From a virus: a stretch of DNA of 21,999 bases. The translations under genes and the position numbers were made by a program. The stretch lies in the IMG/VR virus record IMGVR_UViG_3300022540_000125, positions 1 to 21,999 of that record. One strand, written 5' to 3'. Below are positions 16,201-21,636 of this stretch, piece by piece (position 1 is the stretch's first letter; each line of letters starts with the position of its first letter). The notes below the pieces were generated by a model. That model made no database searches. It was not told where the DNA came from and saw nothing but the letters and a program-made list of their open reading frames with translations.

Positions 16201-16408
16201 GGCTAAGACTTATGGGGAAGATCCTATATCTACTTTTAGTGGACTAGGTAAGAGAGTAAATGATGCAGTTAAGTTCGGTAAAGACGTTATAGAAGATGGT
16301 GAACTCACTGATTCTAATCAACGGGCTATGCACTACTGGCTACCATTCTACAATCTCTTCTACATTAAACCTATTACAGACATGATCACAGAAGGAGAGA
16401 CACGATAA
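13241..16408 (+). CDS. Internal virion (ejection) protein, T7 gp16-like, lacking the SLT domain
   Basis: A 1055-aa protein at the gp16 position, shorter than T7 gp16 (1318 aa). Its C-terminal third contains ATTSNPLAKLALQFMRFP (LQFMRFP at about 890-896) followed by a hydrophobic Gly/Val/Ile helix (about 918-935), a pattern I recognise from large gp16-type proteins. Residues 130-220 include several hydrophobic Gly/Ala/Leu segments (YPIMMATSMADLPSMLAMPL), perhaps membrane-active. The N-terminus starts directly with an acidic helical region, and no lytic transglycosylase motif (ES-x-x-P-x-A-x-S) is visible. Gp16 lines and extends the ejection conduit in the inner membrane. The AAGGAG before the ATG is good. 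The stop overlaps the TerS start (TAATG at 16406-16410). Confidence 0.82.
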   Translation: MADVITDENIFERVEEVTAKYAEPDRFEEDFSKDLASAFRLTANGAYLFADQKYQIPGNDRDPSFKHNSQQTQDLYKKYAIDDIKQTEFYDSINEAHLTARLERNKLRREDKARLQEEQPIAQYPIMMATSMADLPSMLAMPLGYKFLGGIKMLRDASRTNNAIKAGTTVTLSNTASEYMIQASADDVDSDELQAVALMSGLIGGGLGTLLPHTRSNQRYADEDGLTPFDKVNKEMRGLSVTTEKDLKFHADMLNGTDDFAHIDSGFKGRIESFAGKFTWSPIARMYKSKNPIVIGVANASEHSPLALTAKGKLQTGSPIKATNTKMNLNGLYSKFMRQTGEHYKKAQVENPDLELPQYMKGLGDDYRTRLKEIDDEAVQRFSEIHTDELQLLDQYETYVGKPPMKIVDDIDAEGVPIKREEFDTELMEENLINAYIKEIETAKELPTQLKPIRDYYEQYQKFGEKVEHSSFIGRNGRAYIGRMFDKEHIEDLGFQRASDQMYEALMGSSRNKLTISSMLRDGATEEQITKLFRKEAEGAISKIMSSSIYTDLDFKSVTSTSALKKRRLHLDEQVAGDLIIRDVGNIAEGYNHKISGKLAMKKHLGLESMEDISALKKRIEDKGRELGHTPAEITKDLKNVQIILDSLNSTRGLATDPNSWLETFSRRFQKFNYVTLGGEFAINTLGEIGNAVGTNGLRVFKHLVPAVQETINMYKRRPLKKTTNDLLGMGLIEQIYRSNRVQRYDALDTIHSKGKADAILDRWSNKMSDLSGLNFVTSALEMMVHSSTLNDLSDLANATKLSKTQSKRLSRLGLTTDDLAQFKAQNKIEYDEKGHLINYNFDKWTDLGFVDKIRATVQTNVNEAVLQGDITRLPAFATTSNPLAKLALQFMRFPIQAHEYIFLKTLDEMDARKAMGIVTTIGVMGSFYTLREQALIQAGFMKEENQKYTWDEEGFANMAQRLGTKLPQMGVGYTVADMANKMFNPEAKTYGEDPISTFSGLGKRVNDAVKFGKDVIEDGELTDSNQRAMHYWLPFYNLFYIKPITDMITEGETR

Positions 16409-16746
16409 TGGAAATACTAAAGGGAAAAGCTACTACAGCAGAACTGGATAACCTCCACAACACTGTAGCTAGAGTTATAAGTGATGAGCTTATCTCACAG
16501 ACTAAAGAAGTTACATATCGTGATGAAGAATCTGGAGAAGAAACAGTTGAGAGAGGGATGGTAGATACTAAGTTACTCGGTCAAGCCATCGCCTTTCTTA
16601 AGAACAACAATATCACAGCAGATGTACTTGAAAATGATAAGATGCGATCCCTTGCAGAAGATATTAAGGCGATTGCTAATAAAGAGAATGAGATCAAAGA
16701 TATATCTGTAGAGGATATGTTAGCGATAGCTGAGAAAGCAAATTAA
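16408..16746 (+). CDS. Small terminase subunit, DNA maturase A (T7 gp18-like)
   Basis: A 112-aa, mostly helical acidic protein. The segment TKLLGQAIAFLKNNNITADV (about residues 54-73) is characteristic of podovirus small terminases, where a leucine-rich helix is followed by FLKDNNI-x-AD. The N-terminal part (ELDNLHNTVARVISDELISQ) precedes an acidic turn (RDEESGEETVERG). The oligomeric small subunit recognises concatemeric DNA and regulates the ATPase of the large subunit. Its ATG overlaps the gp16-like stop, so it is probably coupled. The large subunit is separated from it by one small gene, as in T7 where lysis genes lie between 18 and 19. Confidence 0.85.
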   Translation: MEILKGKATTAELDNLHNTVARVISDELISQTKEVTYRDEESGEETVERGMVDTKLLGQAIAFLKNNNITADVLENDKMRSLAEDIKAIANKENEIKDISVEDMLAIAEKAN

Positions 16747-16760
16747 AATAAGGAATAAAG

Positions 16761-17066
16761 ATGATAATTGATAATGAAGTACTGGCAGTACAAGCCTATA
16801 AAGCGTTCTCGCCAGAGAAAAGAACTAATAACCATACGGTACAAGTAAACATTGATGCTACAACTACAGCCATTACTGTTTCACTCGCTCAATCACTAGA
16901 CGGAGTAGAATATAAAACCATAGATACTCATGTCTTTGATGCAGGAGAGCTTGTTGCTGATTCTGCAATCTTTACAGTACAGAATATACCAGCTCGATAT
17001 CTTAGATTGAGTGTAGATAGTTTTACTGGTGATGGTAACATCTCAGCTTACTACGAAGGATCGTAG
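16761..17066 (+). CDS. Unrecognised beta-rich protein between terminase genes
   Basis: A 101-aa protein with no signal peptide or membrane segment. It alternates hydrophobic and polar residues as in a small beta-sandwich: HTVQVNIDATTTAITVSLAQ, then SLDGVEYKTIDTHVFDAGE, then FTVQNIPARYLRLSVDSFTG and a final NISAYYEG strand. The SLDG-x-x-(Y/W)-x-x-I and AR-Y-L-R-L segments resemble small phage structural or decoration modules often annotated as hypothetical in phage genomes. In T7 the same interval carries spanins; this protein has no lipobox or TM and cannot be a spanin. A head decoration or fibre component is possible. AAGGAATAAAG lies before the ATG. It is followed by a terminator. Confidence 0.75.
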   Translation: MIIDNEVLAVQAYKAFSPEKRTNNHTVQVNIDATTTAITVSLAQSLDGVEYKTIDTHVFDAGELVADSAIFTVQNIPARYLRLSVDSFTGDGNISAYYEGS

Positions 17067-17079
17067 AGCGTTTATTGAG

Positions 17080-17112
17080 CCAAGGTAGGCAATCAGTCGC
17101 CTTGGTTTTATT
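17080..17112 (+). terminator. Rho-independent terminator before the large terminase gene
   Basis: CCAAGG (17080-17085) pairs with CCTTGG (17100-17105) around a 14-nt loop and is followed by TTTTATT (17106-17112). It lies between the 101-aa gene and TerL, so TerL is either transcribed by read-through or from a promoter in the 42 bases that remain before its start. Confidence 0.68.
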
Positions 17113-17154
17113 AAGCCCTTATAAGCTAACCTTGTACCATCTAAAGGAGATTAA

Positions 17155-18966
17155 ATGGAACAAACAATAATGCTGGAGTACAGCGAAGCACAAGAGCTAC
17201 AGAAACAGCGTGAGCTAATGGAACAAGCTATAGCTATGTCAGATCCAGAGCACATGTCAACTAACGAGATTGAAGGCTGTATTCAGGACTTTAGAGTATT
17301 TCTGATGCACTTATGGAGACATTTACGACTTCCAGCTCCTACTAGGATGCAGTTATACATCGCTGATTACCTCCAACAAGGACATAAGCGTTCACAGCTC
17401 GAAGCATTGAGAGGTATCGGTAAGACTTGGATCACTGGTGGCTTTGTTGCCTGGAGATTATTACGAGATCCTAATGAAAAGGTACTGATAGTATCGCAAT
17501 CGGGTGGACATGCTGAGGCTATTGCTATCTTTATTAAGAAGATCATCCATACTATGCCTCTATTAGAGCATCTAAAAGCTAGATCTGATCAGAAAGATGC
17601 CACTACAGCCTTTGATGTTGATGGATGTCAGGTTACAGTACAACCTTCTGTTAAAGCTTTAGGTATTACTTCACAACTTCAAGGGAACAGAGCTACACTT
17701 TTGGTATCAGATGATGTTGAAGGTAAGCAGAATAGTGCTACGGAAGTTATGAGAGCTAAACTTATAGAGGCTGTAGCTGAGTATGAAGCAATTTTACAAA
17801 CAGATGAGAAGTCTCAGATCCTAGTACTTGGTACACCTCAGTCTAGTGAGTCAATCTACAACAACCTACGTGACAAAGGTTATATTACAAGGATCTTCCC
17901 AGCTCGTTATCCAGCTATGGTAGATAACTATGAAGGATGCCTGGCAGAATACATATTAGAGGACATGGCTCTACACCCAGAGCTAGTCGGTTTACCGTGT
18001 GATAGTAGGTTTACTGATGCTGACCTTATTGCTAGAGAGTTATCCTATGGGTTATCTGGGTTTAAGCTCCAGTATATGCTAGATACTACTCTATCTGACT
18101 CTGAAAAGTATCCTCTTAAGCTCTCTGATCTAATTGTAACAGACCTAGAACCTACTAAAGCCCCTTCTAGCCTCTCCTGGACATCTCATCCTTCTTCTAT
18201 TATAACTGATATACCTAATATTGGGTTCACTGGAGATCGATTACATCGTCCTGGGGTTATATCTGAGGACTTAATTAACTATGAAGGTAAGATATTAGCT
18301 ATCGATCCCTCTGGTAGAGGTTCAGATGAGACTGGTGGAGCCGTTGTTAATCACTTACATGGTAAGATCTTGTGTCCTTGGATTGGTCATTGGGATGGAG
18401 GCTATGAACCAGAGACATTAATCAAGATGGCAGAGACAGCTAAGAAGTATGAAGTCGAACTGATTGTGATTGAGAGCAACTTTGGTGATGGTATGTTTAG
18501 TAAACTACTACAGCCCGTACTTAATGCTATTTACCCTTGTACTATTGAAGAGATCCATAATAGTATACAGAAAGAGAAAAGGATCATTGATACACTAGAG
18601 CCATTAATGAATCAACATAGACTTGTAGTAGATTATAGTAATATGAAAGATGATGTTAGAAAGGCTCTCTCTGAGGGAACTACTAATAAAACTCTACCTT
18701 ACTCACTACTATTCCAAATGACTCACATTACCAAAGACCGTAACTCGTTACAACATGATGATAGATTGGATGCTCTAACTATTGGTGTACAGTATTGGAA
18801 TGAGAAGAACATCTTAAAGCAAGATAGTAATATAGCAGTGGCTATGTATAATAAGAAGTTGATTCAAGATGAACTTGATCGTAGAGCCCAGCTCTTTAAA
18901 CGTGCTAGTAACCATAGACCTAAAGTAAGAGGTGCTATTGGAACTATTAAAGCCTTTAGAAGATAA
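17155..18966 (+). CDS. Large terminase subunit, DNA maturase B (T7 gp19-like)
   Basis: A 603-aa packaging motor (T7 gp19: 586 aa) that cuts concatemeric DNA and pumps it into the procapsid. The ATPase half has a Walker A-like loop LRGIGKTW (Arg86 to Thr91), a Walker B strand TLLVSDDVE (181-189; Asp186, Asp187, Glu189 region) and a coupling motif VLGTPQS (224-230). The nuclease half shows the RNase H-like acid clusters: AIDPSGRGSDETG (Asp384), LIVIESNFGDG (Glu440) and HDDRLDAL (Asp535, Asp536, Asp539). All expected motifs are intact. AAAGGAG lies before the ATG. It is the last late gene before the non-coding junction, as gene 19 is near the right end of T7. The last 50 residues are basic. Confidence 0.96.
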   Translation: MEQTIMLEYSEAQELQKQRELMEQAIAMSDPEHMSTNEIEGCIQDFRVFLMHLWRHLRLPAPTRMQLYIADYLQQGHKRSQLEALRGIGKTWITGGFVAWRLLRDPNEKVLIVSQSGGHAEAIAIFIKKIIHTMPLLEHLKARSDQKDATTAFDVDGCQVTVQPSVKALGITSQLQGNRATLLVSDDVEGKQNSATEVMRAKLIEAVAEYEAILQTDEKSQILVLGTPQSSESIYNNLRDKGYITRIFPARYPAMVDNYEGCLAEYILEDMALHPELVGLPCDSRFTDADLIARELSYGLSGFKLQYMLDTTLSDSEKYPLKLSDLIVTDLEPTKAPSSLSWTSHPSSIITDIPNIGFTGDRLHRPGVISEDLINYEGKILAIDPSGRGSDETGGAVVNHLHGKILCPWIGHWDGGYEPETLIKMAETAKKYEVELIVIESNFGDGMFSKLLQPVLNAIYPCTIEEIHNSIQKEKRIIDTLEPLMNQHRLVVDYSNMKDDVRKALSEGTTNKTLPYSLLFQMTHITKDRNSLQHDDRLDALTIGVQYWNEKNILKQDSNIAVAMYNKKLIQDELDRRAQLFKRASNHRPKVRGAIGTIKAFRR

Positions 18967-18976
18967 CTACTTATAT

Positions 18977-19021
18977 CCTTTAGTTACCATGTGAATAACT
19001 ACATGTGAATAACTCTAAAGG
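18977..19021 (+). repeat. Tandem 14-bp repeat enclosed by a 7-bp inverted repeat
   Basis: CATGTGAATAACT occurs at 18988-19000 and 19002-19014 (period 14). It is flanked by CCTTTAG (18977-18983) and CTAAAGG (19015-19021), which are perfect complements and could close a stem-loop. It starts 11 bases after the terminase stop. There is no U-tract, so it is not an ordinary terminator. Another hairpin, ACATC/GATGT (19028-19032/19040-19044), follows immediately. Confidence 0.8.
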
Positions 19022-19089
19022 GTAAGGACATCTATAGACGATGTACTAGGAGTTTACCTACCTAAAACATTGAGTTATACTGCATTAAT

Positions 19090-19180
19090 AGGGGAGAGAG
19101 AGGGTTATCTGTACTGTATTTATAACACTATTTGCTATCTGTTATCAGATACTTATGTTCGATATATGTACAGTTCCCCT
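19090..19180. repeat. Three-tier nested palindrome
   Basis: AGGGG (19090-19094) pairs with CCCCT (19176-19180), CTGTAC (19109-19114) with GTACAG (19168-19173), and TATCTG (19136-19141) with CAGATA (19146-19151) around a TTAT loop. All three are co-axial on one centre region, spanning 91 bp, with unpaired stretches between tiers. It may extrude as a cruciform or act in end processing or replication. Confidence 0.6.
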
Positions 19181-19228
19181 AACCCACTACTCCTACCTAC
19201 TTATATAACTATTAATACCTCTACTTTC

Positions 19229-19684
19229 CAACCTTGAGCCACTTACACTCAACCCTACCCCTTACATTTATAACCTGATCACTCTTGGTATAGTTAACGT
19301 TCTACAGTTAGTTATTTGACTTGTGTTGACTAGCGATCTTGCAAGGTTTCTAAAAATATTGAAAAAATGTGAGGGGGTATCATATAACATCTAGCACCAG
19401 TTTTCCCCCGTTACCCCTTCTTTCGCCAACCTTTAGTCACATACGCTCAACTATCCTTATAACTCCTCACTCAACCTTACTTACTCCCTTATTTATTGCA
19501 AACTTGAGTCACTTACACTCAACTTACATGAGCTTATAATACTCAACTAACGGTTATTTAACTGTTTTAGTATAGTTTAGTCACCTACACTCAACTTAGT
19601 TTAGTCTATGTTAGTCAACTGTTGCTTAAGTACTCAAATACAAATTTTTAACTTTTAACCTTTAGCGTACCTCACTCAACCTTA
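19229..19684 (+). repeat. Array of dyad elements, consensus TTKAGTCACNTACACTCAAC
   Basis: Full copies, with a C/A-rich lead-in, lie at about 19229-19254, 19427-19451, 19499-19526, 19574-19599 and 19657-19684. Partial copies sharing ACTCAAC or GTCAAC lie at 19468-19479, 19541-19547 and near 19600-19620. Start-to-start spacing is about 198, 72, 75 and 83 bp. The best copy (19504-19522) is a true dyad: TTGAGT, 7-nt spacer, ACTCAA. The others keep the right half better than the left. The array looks like protein-binding iterons. Candidate roles are terminase or concatemer-processing sites (T7 has short repeat arrays beside its terminal repeat), replication sites or phage-polymerase promoters. Confidence 0.8.
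19373..19417. repeat. G5/C5 inverted repeat inside the array region
   Basis: GGGGG (19373-19377) can pair with CCCCC (19405-19409), or in another register GGGGTA (19374-19379) with TACCCC (19412-19417). It is the most GC-rich spot in an AT-rich intergenic region and falls in the 172-bp gap between the first and second dyad elements. Confidence 0.55.
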
Positions 19685-19777
19685 TATCTAACTTTTCTTT
19701 TTACGCATATATAATGTAAGTAAACCAGATCCTCATACAATTCTTTTAACAAATTAACATCTTTTTATCTAAAACCC

Positions 19778-19806
19778 TTGACATTCATTTAAAACCATGT
19801 TATAAT
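19778..19806 (+). promoter_or_regulatory. Early promoter 1: consensus sigma70 promoter
   Basis: TTGACA (19778-19783), a spacer of exactly 17 bp, and TATAAT (19801-19806) preceded by TG one base further up (TGTTATAAT, extended -10). Both hexamers are perfect. Transcription would run rightward towards the early genes and start near 19812-19814. By position it corresponds to the first of the T7 A-promoters, which the host polymerase uses right after infection. Confidence 0.92.
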
Positions 19807-19875
19807 ACTCCCATATAAGCAGATAGTTTGTTTATAAGTTCTTTAATATCTTTTTAAATGTTCTGTTAACGTGCC

Positions 19876-19902
19876 CTTACTTTAAGGTTAACATGTTACA
19901 AT
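19876..19902 (+). promoter_or_regulatory. Early promoter 2: extended -10 promoter with palindrome
   Basis: TGTTACAAT (19894-19902) is an extended -10 box with a 5/6 TATAAT match. The -35 region is poor (CTTACT at 19876-19881, short spacing). The 25-bp block 19879-19903 repeats at 20052-20076 with one mismatch and contains the palindrome TAACATGTTA overlapping the -10 box. The extended -10 may compensate for the weak -35. Confidence 0.55.
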
Positions 19903-20076
19903 TACATTATCTTTAAATATTAAGTGTTACTCTTAAGGAGTGATTAGTCTTGATTAAGTGATTATAGCTCATAGTTAGCATACATAATCGTTATACTTAT
20001 GACATAAGAGTTACTTAAACAAATTTTTAAAGGTGGTCAAACTGTAGCTTAACTTTAAGGTTAACATGTTATAATT
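19879..20076 (+). repeat. 25-bp direct repeat carrying an operator-like palindrome
   Basis: The blocks 19879-19903 and 20052-20076 differ at one base (TTACAAT versus TTATAAT) and are 173 bp apart. Each contains GTTAAC and the 10-bp palindrome TAACATGTTA, which overlaps the -10 region. Binding of a dimeric regulator there would block both promoters together. Promoter 1 shares only the ATGTTATAAT end. Confidence 0.82.
20049..20075 (+). promoter_or_regulatory. Early promoter 3: extended -10 promoter with palindrome
   Basis: TGTTATAAT (20067-20075) is a perfect extended -10 box. TTAACT (20049-20054) is a moderate -35 at 15-bp spacing. It lies about 25 bases before the first early ATG, so its mRNA leader would be short and include the AAGGAG site. 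It shares the GGTTAACATGTTAYAAT core with promoter 2. Confidence 0.72.
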
Positions 20077-20100
20077 TAACATGACAAATAAGGAGTCAAA

Positions 20101-20226
20101 ATGTTTAAACTGTACATTGAAGAGAGTAACGGAGTAGAGGTATTAGTTGGAGTCATAAACTCCTTAGACGAGGCTATAGCAGAGGGTGACACCTACGAGG
20201 GCTATGAGTTTAGTATATACAAGTAG
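20101..20226 (+). CDS. Hypothetical early protein, 41 aa
   Basis: A short acidic protein (MFKLYIEESNGVEVLVGVIN then SLDEAIAEGDTYEGYEFSIYK), the first gene after the early promoters. It has a strong ribosome binding site, AAGGAG, five bases before the ATG. The pattern of a beta hairpin, an SLDEAI helix and a final strand suggests a compact alpha/beta fold. It is followed after nine bases by another early gene. Position alone suggests expression immediately after infection, where T7 encodes its anti-restriction protein gp0.3. Size and sequence give no basis for equating the two. Confidence 0.78.
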   Translation: MFKLYIEESNGVEVLVGVINSLDEAIAEGDTYEGYEFSIYK

Positions 20227-20235
20227 GAGTGAATT

Positions 20236-20511
20236 ATGAACAAGTTAAAATGTAACGGAATGAATGATAGTTATGAGGTGTTAAATGTTTGGTTAAATAA
20301 ACCGAATGGGAATGGATTATATTTAGTGAGGCACAGAGGCACTGGTAATGTAAAGTTAGTAGAGGTCTATGATAACGGTTATTTAACCTCTTGGTTCACT
20401 GTATATGAGAATGATACCTTTAGTAACGATTTAGGCTATTGTAGAAATATAATGAGAAGTAAAGTTGAGGTAGCGATTAGATATGCTAGAAAACATGGAT
20501 TTGAACTGTAA
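20236..20511 (+). CDS. Hypothetical early protein, 91 aa
   Basis: Second early gene, with TAGGAG eight bases before the ATG. The protein alternates strands and turns (NGLYLVRHRGTGNVKLVEVY, then NGYLTSWFTVYEND) and ends with a basic helix (SKVEVAIRYARKHGFEL), which suggests a small beta-barrel with a C-terminal helix. It has two cysteines (Cys6 and Cys69) and no recognisable catalytic motif. I do not recognise the family. Early phage proteins of this size often bind and inhibit a host protein. That is inference from position. Confidence 0.82.
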   Translation: MNKLKCNGMNDSYEVLNVWLNKPNGNGLYLVRHRGTGNVKLVEVYDNGYLTSWFTVYENDTFSNDLGYCRNIMRSKVEVAIRYARKHGFEL

Positions 20512-20521
20512 AGGAAGTATA

Positions 20522-20647
20522 ATGTATCGAATAATTGCGAATGACATGGTAGTAGCATCTACTAGGGATTATGATGTAGCGGTTAGCTTAGTGAGTCTAC
20601 TAGCTAAGAGTTTAGAGTGTGACACGTACATGGCAAAGGATGTGTAA
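20522..20647 (+). CDS. Hypothetical early protein, 41 aa
   Basis: A short reading frame (MYRIIANDMVVASTRDYDVA then VSLVSLLAKSLECDTYMAKDV) with AAGGA five to nine bases before the ATG at 20522. Its TAA overlaps the ATG of the next gene (TAATG at 20645-20649), a strong sign that both are translated. The sequence pattern, two strands followed by one amphipathic helix, is similar in size and layout to the first 41-aa early protein, although the residues do not align convincingly. Function unknown. Confidence 0.72.
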   Translation: MYRIIANDMVVASTRDYDVAVSLVSLLAKSLECDTYMAKDV

Positions 20648-20856
20648 TGAGAAACTATGGAATTAAACCGTGTAGGCACTGTGGTAATCCAGTGACGGGA
20701 TACTATGACGCTAAAGATGTGACTATGTACTGTAGTAGGGCTAAATGTGGTAAGATAGAAGATAACGGAAGCTTCACAAATAAGAGTAAAGCAAGTACAG
20801 TGAAGTCAGATAAGGCTTTTAAGAGACAACTAAACTTAGATAGCAGAGGGTATTAA
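20647..20856 (+). CDS. Small zinc-ribbon-like early protein, 69 aa
   Basis: The N-terminal half carries PCRHCG (Cys9, Cys12) and MYCSRAKCG (Cys29, Cys34), a CxxC plus CxxxxC set that could bind one zinc ion, as in zinc ribbons of small nucleic-acid or protein-binding phage factors. The C-terminal half is Lys/Ser-rich and basic (NKSKASTVKSDKAFKRQLNL), fitting DNA or RNA contact. The start overlaps the preceding stop, so it is coupled. It might act on host polymerase or a nuclease, but nothing in the sequence shows the target. The next gene begins one base after its stop. Confidence 0.82.
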   Translation: MRNYGIKPCRHCGNPVTGYYDAKDVTMYCSRAKCGKIEDNGSFTNKSKASTVKSDKAFKRQLNLDSRGY

Positions 20857-20857
20857 C

Positions 20858-21583
20858 ATGAAAAAGAATGAGAGAGATGCACTGTATTACAGATACTACT
20901 ACAAGTTTCAATGCTTGTTAGCTAGAGATCTAAACTATAATGATATGATTAGTGAGACTGAGCCCATAGCTGGTAATGGCGTGAGAAAAGAGAGTAGTTT
21001 ACCATTTACATTAAATGACTGTGCTCATGATATGGCTGGTATACAGTGTGGACATGATGTAAATAAGAGTCACTTTAGTTTATCTAAATGGGAGACGCTT
21101 AGAGCTCATCCTTGGATTGAAAAGATCAGAGATCATGATATGCACCGTTTAAGGGTTGAGGAGTGTTATAAAGAGACCTATCATGTATATTTGAATAGGC
21201 TTAAGGATGATAAAAGATCCTTTTTAGATGATATTGTAGAGGCTGAGTACTACTATATAGCTGTAGATGGGGCTGGAGTAGTGCATGGAGGATTTGCTAC
21301 CACTAAGAGAGGGTATCTAACGGGCTTATTCTCCTTATCAAAAGGGAGAGGTAACGAGATCTTCAAACTGAGACTTCAAACGGCTAGAAAAGATCTTGAT
21401 GCAAGCGTGAAACAGTTTAGGATCTTTTGTACTGGAGACTTTTTAAGAGAGTTCTATGGAGAATGGGGCTTTAGAGTTACGGATGTAGTAGAGTGGGAAG
21501 ATAAATTTGCTCCTAAAGGATGGGACTATACTAAAAATGGTAGGCCTACTCTGTATAATATGGAGAAAAGTACCCAGTTTTAA
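20858..21583 (+). CDS. Early protein with GNAT-like acetyltransferase C-terminal half
   Basis: A 241-aa protein. Residues 1-125 are rich in Tyr, Cys, His and charged residues and unrecognised. Residues about 128-235 follow the GNAT order: a strand (YYYIAVD), GG-x-x-x turn, strand GYLTGLFSL, then SKGRGNEIFKLRLQTA with Gly163 and Gly165 as the acetyl-CoA pyrophosphate loop, then strand FRIFCTG, then FLREFYGEWGFRV (199-207 like the FYE-x-x-GFR motif). The loop departs from the usual Q/R-x-x-G-x-G at its first position. Such early enzymes can modify host proteins, RNases or DNA. The substrate cannot be read from sequence. An AGGG-type site precedes the ATG. Confidence 0.8.
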   Translation: MKKNERDALYYRYYYKFQCLLARDLNYNDMISETEPIAGNGVRKESSLPFTLNDCAHDMAGIQCGHDVNKSHFSLSKWETLRAHPWIEKIRDHDMHRLRVEECYKETYHVYLNRLKDDKRSFLDDIVEAEYYYIAVDGAGVVHGGFATTKRGYLTGLFSLSKGRGNEIFKLRLQTARKDLDASVKQFRIFCTGDFLREFYGEWGFRVTDVVEWEDKFAPKGWDYTKNGRPTLYNMEKSTQF

Positions 21584-21636
21584 TGAGGGGTATAAGAAAT
21601 TTAAGATATAAGTAGATACATACAAAGGAGTATAAG

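Larger units (their letters stand above)
18967..20100. other. Gene-free genome-end junction, probably including the direct terminal repeat
   Basis: This 1134-nt stretch has no open frame worth calling on either strand. In T7-like genomes the large terminase gene is at the right end and the host-polymerase promoters are just inside the left end, with the direct terminal repeat between them once ends are joined. The layout here is the same: terminase, structured repeats, three sigma70-type promoters, small early genes. Much of 19170-19500 is C/T-rich on the + strand, opposite to the purine-rich coding strand around it. The terminal-repeat edges cannot be fixed from a single collapsed copy. Confidence 0.65.

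Noticed and set aside
19537-19553. TAATACTCAACTAACGG as a T7-type promoter (compare TAATACGACTCACTATAGGG)
   Set aside because: The match needs a 3-base deletion between the recognition and initiation parts, which T7-type polymerases would not tolerate. Kept only as a partial array copy.
19229-19684. Reverse strand of the dyad elements (GTGACTAAAGG) as T3-like promoters
   Set aside because: They would transcribe leftward against all genes in the window, and only some copies keep the AAAGG part.
19229-19684. CRISPR array
   Set aside because: Copies are degenerate, spacing is irregular, spacers are not unique protospacer-like units of equal length, and no cas genes are present.
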